A stretch of 64,000 nucleotides of DNA, taken from positions 62,001 through 126,000 of the forward strand of contig PGZL01000004.1 of NCBI GenBank assembly GCA_002840095.1, in the 5' to 3' direction. This document shows, one piece after another, positions 44,078 through 52,971 of the stretch; the stretch's first letter is position 1; every line of letters begins with the position of its first letter. A program made the translations under genes and the position numbers. The notes beneath the pieces were generated by a model. The model saw nothing but the letters and a program-made list of their open reading frames with translations. It had not been told where the DNA came from and searched no databases. This DNA comes from Gammaproteobacteria bacterium HGW-Gammaproteobacteria-1. GTDB lineage: Bacteria > Pseudomonadota > Gammaproteobacteria > Thiohalomonadales > Thiohalomonadaceae.

Positions 44078-44262
44078 AGCAAGAGGCAGATACAAGAGCA
44101 AAGATGCAAGATGCAAGGGAGGAGTGCGCTACGCGCACGGTTGTTTGCATTTCAGGCGGCAAGAGCGCAGCGAGTCCCTGCCTTGCATCTTTTCTCTGCC
44201 TCTCATTCCCGCATGTTTTTCGTATAGACTCCTGTACGGGCAATCCGTAGAGGAGCGACACC

Positions 44263-44766
44263 ATGGACGTATTGCTGGTACGGCACGGCAAGGCCGAGGA
44301 GCGCGAAGTCTTCGCCCTCACCGGCGCGGAGGATGCCCTGCGCCCTTTGACCAAGGCCGGGGCGAAGGAGATGCGGGTGCTGGCGCGGGCGCTGCATATC
44401 GTGTTGCCGCAGATCGACGTGTTTGCCAGCAGCCCGCTGCTGCGCGCGGTACAGACCGCCGACATCCTCGCGGCGCGCTACGGCGGCAGGGCGCAGCAGC
44501 TGCCGCAGCTGGCGCCCGGTCATGAACCGGCCCAGTTGCTGAGCTGGCTGCACAGCCAGGGCGACAGCCAGTGCGTGGCCCTGGTCGGCCACGAGCCGGA
44601 TCTGGGCCAGCTGGCCTCCTGGCTGCTGGCCGGCGGCAAGCGCGGTTTCCTGCCGCTGAAGAAGGGTGGCACCTGCCTGCTGCGTTTCGCCGACGGCATC
44701 AAGAGCGGCCGGGCCGAGCTGGTGTGGGCCCTGCCGCCCCGCGTGTTGCGCGCCCTGGAGGCCTGA
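44263..44766 (+). CDS. sixA: Phosphohistidine phosphatase SixA
   Basis: 167 residues (E. coli 161). Histidine phosphatase fold with the catalytic RHG in LVRHGKAEE (H8) and second histidine in LVGHEPDLGQ near 110. SixA removes phosphate from histidine of phosphorelay proteins; in E. coli the nitrogen PTS protein NPr is a demonstrated target. ATG 44263 with GAGGAGCGACACC upstream. The next gene (CHAD) begins 2 nt after the stop, so the two are co-transcribed. Confidence 0.92.
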   Translation: MDVLLVRHGKAEEREVFALTGAEDALRPLTKAGAKEMRVLARALHIVLPQIDVFASSPLLRAVQTADILAARYGGRAQQLPQLAPGHEPAQLLSWLHSQGDSQCVALVGHEPDLGQLASWLLAGGKRGFLPLKKGGTCLLRFADGIKSGRAELVWALPPRVLRALEA

Positions 44767-44768
44767 TT

Positions 44769-45716
44769 GTGACGCTGCTGACCCAGTTGCCCCTGCCCCA
44801 GGCCCTTGCCCTGCTGGCCAACGGCTATCTGGACGAGGCGACGGCGGCGGTGGCGCGGTTGGACGATGCCGCCGACGAGGAGGCGCTGCACGACACGCGC
44901 GTGGCCCTGCGCCGGTTGCACAGCCTGATGCGCGCGTACCGGGACGAATTCGCGACGCAGGTGCCGCGCAAGTGGATGAAGCGGGTGCGGCGCCTGGCGC
45001 GCAGCAGCAACCCGGCGCGCGACGCCGAGGTGCAGCAGGCCTGGTTGCTGCGCCAGGCGCCGGGCCTGACCGCGGCGCAGGAGGAGGGGTATCGCTGGCT
45101 GCTTGCCCGCACCCAGCCCGCCGAGCTGCTGGACCTGGAGGATGCCCTGCAACACGGCGTGGCCCGCCTGGCGCGCAAGCTGCGCCCCTACCTGAAACGG
45201 CTGGCGGCCACGAACGGTGCCGCGCCCCTGTATGCCGCCGCCAGCGCCGGCCATGCCGAACCGTTGTGTGAGTCGGTCATGGCGGCACTGGCCGCCGTCG
45301 GCGGGGTGGACGACGCGGGCGGTGCCCACGCCGCGCGCATCCAGGTCAAGCGCCTGCGCTACCTGCTCACCCCCCTGCGCAACGACGGCCCCGTCTGTGA
45401 ACATGCCGTCGCGGTGCTGCGCCTGCTACAGGACACCCTCGGTGAGCTGCACGACCGTCACGTCATGGCGGAGCTGCTGCGCGACAGCGCGGCCGACGCC
45501 GCGGCGGCCCACGTCCGCACCGTGTTCGCCACCGCCCCGACCCGGCCCGGCGCTTGGCGCCCGCCGCAAATGCCAGGCCTGCTGGCCCTGGCCGCGCGCA
45601 ACCGGGCCGTCATTCTCGAATGCCACGAGGAGCTGCGGCAGAACTACCTCGACCAGCTGGAACAGGCCGTCCACCGGCCGCTGCAGAACGCCCTGGCGGA
45701 GCTGCGCGGCGGGTAA
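44769..45716 (+). CDS. CHAD domain protein
   Basis: 315 residues if started at GTG 44769; no ATG is suitably placed. The helical CHAD domain is recognised by conserved histidines and basic residues: EEALHDTRVALRRLHSLMR near 37-56 and IQVKRLRYLLTPLRND near 188-205. CHAD domains bind polyphosphate. Coupled to sixA and followed by the exopolyphosphatase gene, which fits a polyphosphate-linked role. Confidence 0.87.
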   Translation: MTLLTQLPLPQALALLANGYLDEATAAVARLDDAADEEALHDTRVALRRLHSLMRAYRDEFATQVPRKWMKRVRRLARSSNPARDAEVQQAWLLRQAPGLTAAQEEGYRWLLARTQPAELLDLEDALQHGVARLARKLRPYLKRLAATNGAAPLYAAASAGHAEPLCESVMAALAAVGGVDDAGGAHAARIQVKRLRYLLTPLRNDGPVCEHAVAVLRLLQDTLGELHDRHVMAELLRDSAADAAAAHVRTVFATAPTRPGAWRPPQMPGLLALAARNRAVILECHEELRQNYLDQLEQAVHRPLQNALAELRGG

Positions 45717-45720
45717 GGCT

Positions 45721-45818
45721 GGGTTCAGGGTTCAGGGTTCAGGGTTCAGGGTTCAGGGTTCAAGGTTCAAGGTTCAAGGTTCAAGGTTCAAGGTTCAAGG
45801 TTCAAGGTTCAAGGTTCA
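45721..45818. repeat. 14-unit heptamer tandem repeat
   Basis: Six GGGTTCA units (45721-45762) followed by eight AGGTTCA units (45763-45818), uninterrupted, starting 4 bp after the CHAD gene stop. Copy number should be prone to slippage. Confidence 0.93.
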
Positions 45819-45827
45819 AGGGCGGTT

Positions 45828-45935
45828 CGGTGCGCGGTGCGCACCCTACCAATTCCCGGCACGAAGTAGGGTGCGCACCGCGCACCAATCCGCCCATATC
45901 GGCCCGGCACGAAGCGGGGCGCGCACTGCGCACCG
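45828..45935. repeat. GGTGCGCA palindrome cluster
   Basis: GGTGCGCGGTGCGCACCCTAC, GTAGGGTGCGCACCGCGCACC and a diverged GCGCGCACTGCGCACC, separated by short GGCACGAAG spacers. Same family as 5238, 12977, 62906 and 63071. Confidence 0.8.
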
Positions 45936-46019
45936 AGCTCCCCGCCGCGATAATGCCGCCGCCTCCCCCCGCTTTCGATTATCATAGGCAGCCCTGACAA
46001 CGACCCACCGCCGACACGT

Positions 46020-47537
46020 ATGAGTGAGCACCCGACAGCGGAAGGCACGGCCAGCACCATCGCGGCGGTAGACCTCGGCTCCAACAGTTTTCACATGGTG
46101 GTGGCGCGCCCCGTCAATGGCCACCTCAACGTCCTCGACCGCCTGCGCGAACCGGTACGCCTCGCCTCCGGGCTCGATGCCGCCGGCAATCTCGACGCAG
46201 CAGCGCAGCAGCGCGCCATCACCTGCCTGGAGCGCTTCGGCCAGCGCCTGCGCGACATGCCGCCGGGCAGCGTGCGCGCCGTCGGCACCAACACCCTGCG
46301 CAAGGCGCGCAACAGCGACGACTTTCTCGACGCCGCCGCCGCCGCCCTCGGCCACCCCATCGAAATCATCTCCGGCCTGGAAGAGGCGCGCCTGATTTAC
46401 CTGGGCGTCTCCCACAGCCTGCCCGCCAGTCCCGGCCACCGCCTGGTGATGGACATCGGCGGCGGCAGCACCGAACTCATCATCGGCGAGGGCTTCGAGC
46501 CCATCTACATGGAAAGCCTGTACATGGGCTGCGTCAGCCTGAGCCAGGCCTGGTTCTCCGACGGCGACATCAGCGCCAAGGCCTTCCGCCGCGCCGAAAT
46601 CGCCGCCGGCCAGGAATTGCAGGCCATCGAACAGGACTACCGCCGCCTCGGCTGGGCCGAGGCCGTCGGCTCCTCCGGCACCATCCGCGCCGTGGGCGAC
46701 GTGGTGCAGGCCATGGGCTGGAGCGACACCGGCATCACGCTGCCGGCCCTGCAACGCCTGCGCGAGGCGATGATCGCCGCCGGCCACGTCGGCCGTGTCG
46801 CCGCCGCGCTGCAAGGTCTGCCGCCGGAACGGGCGGCGGTGTTCCCCGGTGGCGTGGCGATCCTCATCGCCACCTTCGCCGCCCTCGGCATCGAGCGCAT
46901 GCAGGTCTCCGACGGTGCCCTGCGCGAGGGCCTGCTCTACGACCTGATGGGCCGCATCCGCCACGAAGACGTGCGCAGCCGCACCATCAACGTGCTGAAG
47001 GAGCGCTACAACGTCGACAAGGAACAGGCGCAACGGGTCAACGACACCGCCACCTATTGCCTGCACCAGGTGATGCAGGCCTGGAAGCTGGAGGAGGAGT
47101 GCGCCGCCAACCTGCTGGACTGGGCCGCGCGATTGCATGAAATCGGCCTGGCCGTGGCCCACAGCGGCTACCACAAGCACGGCGCCTACCTGCTGGAATT
47201 CTCCGACATGCCCGGCTTCTCGCGCCAGGAACAAAAGGCCCTCTCCGCCCTGGTGCGCAGTCACCGCCGCAAGTTCTCCCCCGCGGTATTCCGCGTCCTG
47301 CCGGAGGTGCAGCGCGAGCGCCTCATGCGCCTCGCCGTCCTGTTGCGCCTCGCCGTGCTGCTGCACCGCAGCCGCGCCGATGTCGCCCTGCCGCCGTTCC
47401 ACATGGAGGCCGACGGCAAGGCCCTCACCCTGCGTTTCCCCGCCGGCTGGCTGGAACTGCATCCGCTGACCCAGGCCGATCTGGCGCAGGAAGCGGAAGT
47501 GGTGAAGGAAGGGAAGTTCAAGCTGGTGTTCGAGTAG
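46020..47537 (+). CDS. ppx: Exopolyphosphatase, Ppx/GppA family
   Basis: 505 residues. N-terminal ASKHA phosphatase domains with DLGSNSFHMVV (18-28) and DIGGGSTELIIG (near 142-153); C-terminal HD-like region (about 320-505) with LHEIG and HRRKFSP. Length fits Ppx (E. coli 513) rather than the slightly shorter GppA, but the two cannot be fully separated by eye. Removes terminal phosphates from polyphosphate. The phosphite operon follows ~350 bp downstream and ppk1 lies convergently further on. Confidence 0.9.
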   Translation: MSEHPTAEGTASTIAAVDLGSNSFHMVVARPVNGHLNVLDRLREPVRLASGLDAAGNLDAAAQQRAITCLERFGQRLRDMPPGSVRAVGTNTLRKARNSDDFLDAAAAALGHPIEIISGLEEARLIYLGVSHSLPASPGHRLVMDIGGGSTELIIGEGFEPIYMESLYMGCVSLSQAWFSDGDISAKAFRRAEIAAGQELQAIEQDYRRLGWAEAVGSSGTIRAVGDVVQAMGWSDTGITLPALQRLREAMIAAGHVGRVAAALQGLPPERAAVFPGGVAILIATFAALGIERMQVSDGALREGLLYDLMGRIRHEDVRSRTINVLKERYNVDKEQAQRVNDTATYCLHQVMQAWKLEEECAANLLDWAARLHEIGLAVAHSGYHKHGAYLLEFSDMPGFSRQEQKALSALVRSHRRKFSPAVFRVLPEVQRERLMRLAVLLRLAVLLHRSRADVALPPFHMEADGKALTLRFPAGWLELHPLTQADLAQEAEVVKEGKFKLVFE

Positions 47538-47766
47538 ACCTCGGGGCATGGCGGCCCGGCCGCCCCTGTAACATCCTCCCATCCAAATAGCGTTCCCGGG
47601 CATAAGCCCCGGCGGGCGGCTCCCCTTGTGCCCACCTGCCTCACCACTCCTGCCCCGTAAGCCGATCCGGCAGCGCACCCCTGCGAACTTCCCCTGTGCC
47701 TGCGCGTCGCAGCGAAGGACACACGACCCTCGTGTGATCGCATACGTCGCTGTTGCATACACAAAA
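47538..47766. other. Non-coding stretch between ppx and the ptx promoter
   Basis: Contains a GGCGGC/GCCGCC hairpin near 47551-47565 without U-tract. Searched by eye for 6S RNA, SRP RNA, RNase P and tRNA features; none was convincing. No coding frame with a ribosome-binding site. Confidence 0.4.
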
Positions 47767-47811
47767 CCTTCATCTTCGCTTCAACGCAGTGTCATCCGTT
47801 CCGCCTAGGCT
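47767..47811 (+). promoter_or_regulatory. Pho-box-like triple repeat upstream of ptxA
   Basis: CCTTCAT (47767-47773), GCTTCAA (47778-47784) and GTGTCAT (47789-47795) are spaced at exactly 11 bp, the PhoB half-site period. They match CTGTCAT at 5/7, 3/7 and 6/7. TAGGCT at 47806-47811 is 10 bp after the last half-site, the spacing of PhoB-dependent promoters, but is a poor -10. Weak site, but right place and geometry for a phosphorus-scavenging operon. Confidence 0.5.
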
Positions 47812-47883
47812 GTGCCTCGATTCGATTTCATTAATAAACAGCGGTTCCGATAAGCAGTTCGACGGGCGGACGCGGAGACAACG

Positions 47884-48681
47884 ATGATCGACCTCAATGA
47901 TGTCGCGATTACATACCGCGGCGGTGCAGTGGGTCTGCACCCCACCAGCATCCGCTTCGAGCAAGGCCAGTTCACGATCCTGCTGGGTTCTTCCGGTGCA
48001 GGAAAGTCGACGCTGCTGCGCAGCCTGAACTTCCTGAATCGTCCATCGGCGGGAACTATCGAGGTCGAGGGTATAGGCCGTCTCGGCGATCGCCGTTCGC
48101 TCCAACGTCACCGCCGTCAGACCGGCATGATTTTCCAGGGTCACCAGCTCATCGAACGCCTGAGCGCATTGCAGAACGTACTGGTGGGACGCCTCGGATA
48201 CCACTCCGCGCTGCGCACCTTGTTTCCCTTGCCTCTTGATGAGCAGTGCATCGCCCTCGAATGCCTGGAACGCGTCGGCCTCGCGCACAAGGCGCTGGAA
48301 CGGGTGGACCGCCTGAGCGGCGGGCAGCAACAGCGCGTCGGCATTGCGCGTGCCCTGGCGCAAAAACCGAAGCTGATGCTGGCCGACGAGCCGGTGGCCA
48401 GCCTGGATCCGGCGACCTCGCAGCGCGTCCTGTCGCTGCTGAAAACCATCGGCCGCGAGGATGGCCTGGCCACGGTCGTAAGCCTGCACCAGGTGGAGCT
48501 GGCCCAGGCATTCGCCGATCGGGTGGTGGCACTGGCCCATGGCCGGGTGATTTTCGACGGCCGGCCCGAGCAGCTTACACCGCAACTGCTGGATGAGATT
48601 TATAACCACGCCGGCCCTGCACCGGCACATACCACCGCCGTACCCATTCCGACGTTCAACCTTGATTCCGTGGGAGAGTAA
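47884..48681 (+). CDS. ptxA: Phosphite/phosphonate ABC transporter ATPase PtxA
   Basis: 265 residues, PhnC family. Walker A GSSGAGKST near 36-44, signature LSGGQQQRVGIARAL near 142-156, Walker B LMLADEP, and the D-loop SLDP. Energises uptake together with the binding protein and permease that follow. The phosphite rather than phosphonate assignment rests on ptxD in the same operon. ATG 47884 after GCGGAGACAACG. ptxB begins 3 nt after the stop. Confidence 0.93.
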   Translation: MIDLNDVAITYRGGAVGLHPTSIRFEQGQFTILLGSSGAGKSTLLRSLNFLNRPSAGTIEVEGIGRLGDRRSLQRHRRQTGMIFQGHQLIERLSALQNVLVGRLGYHSALRTLFPLPLDEQCIALECLERVGLAHKALERVDRLSGGQQQRVGIARALAQKPKLMLADEPVASLDPATSQRVLSLLKTIGREDGLATVVSLHQVELAQAFADRVVALAHGRVIFDGRPEQLTPQLLDEIYNHAGPAPAHTTAVPIPTFNLDSVGE

Positions 48682-49542
<861 letters not shown>

Positions 49543-49549
49543 TGAGGAC

Positions 49550-49580
49550 GGGCGGGACGCGATTGCATCGCGTCCTGCCC
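49550..49580 (+). promoter_or_regulatory. Intercistronic stem-loop between ptxB and ptxC
   Basis: GGGCGGGACGCGAT (49550-49563) pairs with ATCGCGTCCTGCCC (49567-49580): 14 bp with one G-U pair and a 3-nt loop, 8 nt after the ptxB stop. No U-tract. It probably stabilises the 3' end of the ptxAB message, as intergenic stem-loops do after other binding-protein genes. Confidence 0.7.
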
Positions 49581-49602
49581 ATATTGAACAGGTGGAATTC
49601 AC

Positions 49603-50424
49603 ATGAAAGCCACACACCATAACGCCACGCCGGACAAATACATCGAGATTCTGGATGTGTTCAATCGCGGCTGGTTGCGGGGCATGGTTCAGCTGGGCGG
49701 CGTGTTGGTGGTTGTCCTGATCGCGTCCCACTACGTAGGCCTGCTCAACTATGCCGTCTTGGCCGACGGCCTGCCCGCGATACAGACCTTGTTTGGGGAA
49801 GCGTTTCCACCGGACTTTACCCACTGGCAGCAATGGGTCAAGCCCCTGCTCGATACCCTGGCGATGAGTATTGTCGGAACCGCTCTTGCCGTGATTTTCT
49901 CGCTGCTGATCGCCTTCCTGGCGGCACGCAACACCAGTCCGCATCCTTTGGTGTTTCAGGTCGCGCGTGTGACGCTGAACGCATTGCGTGCAATTCCGGA
50001 ACTGATACTGGGCATCCTGTTCGTCGCCGCAGTCGGTTTTGGAGCGCTGCCGGGCGTCCTCGCTCTGGGACTGCACTCGATTGGCATGGTAGGGAAGTTC
50101 TTTGCCGAAGCAATCGAGCACGTCGACGAGGCACCGGTGGAGGCCGCCCGTGCGGCCGGCGCGAGCCCGTTGCAGGTCATCCTGCACGGTGTCCTGCCGC
50201 AGGTTCTGCCGCAGTTTGCCGACGTGTCCATCTATCGCTGGGAATACAACTTCCGCGCGTCTACCGTGATGGGCATGGTGGGGGCCGGCGGAATCGGATT
50301 CGAATTGATGGGGTCGCTGCGCATAATGCTGTACCAGGAAGTGCTTGCCATTCTCCTTGTCATTCTGGTGATGGTCACTCTGGTTGACGGTCTGTCCGGC
50401 GTGTTGCGCAAGCGGTTCAAGTAG
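49603..50424 (+). CDS. ptxC: Phosphite ABC transporter permease PtxC
   Basis: 273 residues, PhnE family, about six membrane segments. The ATPase-contact EAA loop reads [20 protein letters not shown] near residues 178-197. One permease gene is present, as in ptx operons, and it should act as a homodimer. ATG 49603 with ACAGGTGGAATTCAC upstream. ptxD follows after 56 bp. Confidence 0.92.
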   Translation: MKATHHNATPDKYIEILDVFNRGWLRGMVQLGGVLVVVLIASHYVGLLNYAVLADGLPAIQTLFGEAFPPDFTHWQQWVKPLLDTLAMSIVGTALAVIFSLLIAFLAARNTSPHPLVFQVARVTLNALRAIPELILGILFVAAVGFGALPGVLALGLHSIGMVGKFFAEAIEHVDEAPVEAARAAGASPLQVILHGVLPQVLPQFADVSIYRWEYNFRASTVMGMVGAGGIGFELMGSLRIMLYQEVLAILLVILVMVTLVDGLSGVLRKRFK

Positions 50425-50480
50425 ACGTTTGCCCGCGCTCGAGCACGTCACCAATTACCAACAGAAAGGTTAGGCATCAT

Positions 50481-51485
50481 ATGAAACCGAAAGTTGTATT
50501 GACCCATTGGGTGCACCCCGAGGTAATCCGGCACCTTGCCCCGCATTGTGAAGTCATCGCCAACGAGACGCGGGATACGCTGCCGCGCGATGAGATTGTC
50601 GCGCGTGCGCGGGATGCACAGGCGGTCATGACCTTCATGCCCGACAGCGTGGATGATGAATTTCTTGCCGCGTGCCCGCACCTGAAAGTCATAGGCTGTG
50701 CGCTCAAGGGATACGACAATTACGACATCGACGCCTGCACGCGCCGCGGTGTATGGATCACCAATGTACCGGACCTGCTCACGATTCCGACAGCTGAACT
50801 CACTATCGGCCTGTTGATCGGGCTCACCCGCCATGTGCTGGCCGGTGACGCCCTGGTCCGGAGCGGCGGCTTTTCCGGCTGGCGCCCTCAGCTGTATGGC
50901 GCCGGGCTGACCGGTCGTACGCTCGGCATTATCGGCATGGGCGCCGTGGGTCGTGCCATCGCACAGCGCCTGTCCGGGTACGAGATGAACCTGATTTACT
51001 GTGACCCGGTGCCGCTCGAACAGGCGGAGGAACTGAGGTTCGGCCTGACGCGAACCACGTTCGAGAACCTGATATCCGATAGCGATTTCGTCCTGCCCAT
51101 GGTTCCGCTCAAGACCGGCACACGGCACCTCATCGACGCTCCCACCCTGGCGCGCATGAAGCCGGGTTCCTTCCTGGTCAACGGCTGTCGTGGTTCGGTG
51201 GTGGACGAGGCGGCGGTAGTGGCCGCGCTTCAGGGCGGATCCCTGGCCGGTTACGCCGCCGACGTGTACGAATTCGAGGACTGGGCGCGCGATGACCGTC
51301 CGCGCACGATACCTCCCGCGTTGCTGGCGATGCGGGAGCGTACGCTGTTTACCCCGCATATCGGCTCGGCGGTGGACGAGGTGCGCCTGGCGATCGCGAT
51401 GGAAGCCGCAGACAACATTATCGACGTCCTGCGGGGAGTCTCGCCGCGTGGTGCGATAAATCAGCCGCTGAATGGCGCGGCATAA
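50481..51485 (+). CDS. ptxD: NAD-dependent phosphite dehydrogenase PtxD
   Basis: 334 residues (336 in Pseudomonas stutzeri). Oxidises phosphite to phosphate while reducing NAD+. The four catalytic residues known from that enzyme are all present: K76 (CALKGYDN), R237 (NGCRGSV), E266 (VYEFEDWAR) and H293 (TPHIGSAV, shifted by a one-residue insertion). Rossmann motif GMGAVG at 152-157. An acidic residue, D175 (IYCDPV), stands at the position of E175, which sets NAD preference. The DWAR-DRPR segment specific to PtxD, rather than other D-2-hydroxyacid dehydrogenases, is kept. Operon context is decisive. Confidence 0.96.
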   Translation: MKPKVVLTHWVHPEVIRHLAPHCEVIANETRDTLPRDEIVARARDAQAVMTFMPDSVDDEFLAACPHLKVIGCALKGYDNYDIDACTRRGVWITNVPDLLTIPTAELTIGLLIGLTRHVLAGDALVRSGGFSGWRPQLYGAGLTGRTLGIIGMGAVGRAIAQRLSGYEMNLIYCDPVPLEQAEELRFGLTRTTFENLISDSDFVLPMVPLKTGTRHLIDAPTLARMKPGSFLVNGCRGSVVDEAAVVAALQGGSLAGYAADVYEFEDWARDDRPRTIPPALLAMRERTLFTPHIGSAVDEVRLAIAMEAADNIIDVLRGVSPRGAINQPLNGAA

Positions 51486-51574
51486 ACAGGCGGGCATGTC
51501 TCGTGCAGTGACGAGACGACCGGGCCGCTACGGCCGGTGGCGAGCAATGCAATAGGATCAACGGACGACTTTCG

Positions 51575-52462
51575 ATGCTCAATCCACAGCATGTGGCGAC
51601 ATTTCTCGCGCTCGTCGACGCGAAGAGCTTTCACGAAGCGGCGCGGCGGCGCAACATCTCCCAGGCCGCGGTGTCGCAGCATATCCGCAAGCTGGAGGAA
51701 CGGCTTGCGGTCCGTGTTGTACGCCGTGACGCTCCCGGTTGTGAGCTCACGCCGGAGGGCGTTGCCTTTTTGCCCTTTGCCGAAAGCCTGATTCGCATTA
51801 ATGAGCGGGCGCTGGCGGCGATACGCGAGCGGGAACTGACGGTGGGTGCCAGTTCCAATATTGGGACGTATTATCTGCAGTCCTACATGCAATCGTTTAT
51901 CCAGCAGACCGGACAGCGGGTCGATGTCGTCATCGGCGCCAACCCGGGCATTGCCGAGCGCCTGACCAGCGGCGAAATCGACATGGCGTTGCTGGAGTGG
52001 TGGGACGACCGTCCCGGTTGCGAGGCCCGCCCCTGGCGGAGCGAAGAGCTGGTCGTAATTGCGCCGATCGATCACGCGTGGCGGGAACGTGGCAGCGTTA
52101 CGCGGGAGTTGTTGTGCGGGGCAACGCTGTTGGGCGGTGAGCCGGGTACCGGTACCGGCCGTCTTATCGAGCATTATTTCGGCGAGGATGCACATCGCCT
52201 CCATGTGGCGCGCCGGCTCGGCAGTACCGAGGCCGTCAAACGCTGGGTGAAGTCCGGGCTCGGTGTGTCGCTGGTGCTGGCCGGAACGGTCGAGCAGGAG
52301 CGGGTTGACGGCAGTTTGCTGGTTTTGCCATTTGAAGGAGAACCGCCGCGCAAGCAACTGCATATGGCGTGGCGCAAAGGTCTGTTGGCGGAGAGCAATG
52401 CCCTGCACCTGATGCGGCACCTGACGGAAACCGACGGCAACGGCGCCTTGCAGCCGTGTTGA
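51575..52462 (+). CDS. ptxE: LysR-family regulator PtxE
   Basis: 295 residues. N-terminal winged helix (1-60) starting MLNPQHVATFLALVDAKSF with NISQAAVSQHIRKLEERL as recognition region; C-terminal periplasmic-binding-like effector domain from about residue 88 (LTVGASSNIGTYYL). Same strand as ptxABCD and 89 bp after ptxD, the position of ptxE in the P. stutzeri operon, where its role is not clear. The ligand may be phosphite or phosphate; this is inference. Confidence 0.87.
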   Translation: MLNPQHVATFLALVDAKSFHEAARRRNISQAAVSQHIRKLEERLAVRVVRRDAPGCELTPEGVAFLPFAESLIRINERALAAIRERELTVGASSNIGTYYLQSYMQSFIQQTGQRVDVVIGANPGIAERLTSGEIDMALLEWWDDRPGCEARPWRSEELVVIAPIDHAWRERGSVTRELLCGATLLGGEPGTGTGRLIEHYFGEDAHRLHVARRLGSTEAVKRWVKSGLGVSLVLAGTVEQERVDGSLLVLPFEGEPPRKQLHMAWRKGLLAESNALHLMRHLTETDGNGALQPC

Positions 52463-52514
52463 TCGCGGTGGGCTTGGTACGAGGCAACCATGTCTTTCGA
52501 CTGCGATAGTCGAA

Positions 52515-52802
52515 TTAACCCGACCTGCCATACAACCGCCGCAGCTCATCCTTGGCCTGCTCCAGGATATCGCGCTGTTCCGCCGGCAGGCCCTTCCCAG
52601 CGCGATTGATGTAGAAGTTGAGCATGGACATGGCGGAACGGAAGGGGGAGGTCTTGCGGCGCGTGCTCGCCTCGGCGGAGCGTTGCAGGGACAGGGCGAT
52701 GGCGCGTGGATCATCCAGCGCAAACACGCCTTCTTCAAGGTCGAGGGCGTTGCTGGTCTGGGTGACGTGCTGGGACCAGCTTTTGTCTGCTGCCTTGGCC
52801 AT
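52515..52802 (-). CDS. DUF3175 family protein
   Basis: 95 residues from ATG 52802. Recognisable family pattern: WSQHVTQTSNALDLEEGVF near 8-27, DDPRAIALSLQRSAE near 30-44, SAMSMLNFYINRAGKGL near 56-72 and LEQAKDELRRLYGR at the end. Charged, soluble, function unknown. An earlier in-frame ATG at 52910 adds 36 residues without family similarity. Stop is about 50 bp from the ptxE stop, converging. Confidence 0.8.
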   Translation of the reverse strand: MAKAADKSWSQHVTQTSNALDLEEGVFALDDPRAIALSLQRSAEASTRRKTSPFRSAMSMLNFYINRAGKGLPAEQRDILEQAKDELRRLYGRSG

Positions 52803-52971
52803 TTGACGTGTGCTCCGCACAGGCGGTGGATGCACTGCGCCTATGTCATGCGCGGACGGCATTTGGCGGGATTGCTCCTGCGCATCCTGCACCCGCGACA
52901 TACCGTTCATCCATGAACATAAGGCAGGATGCCGATGGCCATGTCCACCCTACATGTGCGTCGGCAGTGAC

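Noticed and set aside
45721-45818. CRISPR-like array
   Set aside because: Seven-base units without spacers, and no cas genes; it is a simple tandem repeat.
47538-47766. Possible structured RNA (6S, SRP or RNase P)
   Set aside because: GC-rich short hairpins only; none of the conserved cores of these RNAs could be matched on either strand.
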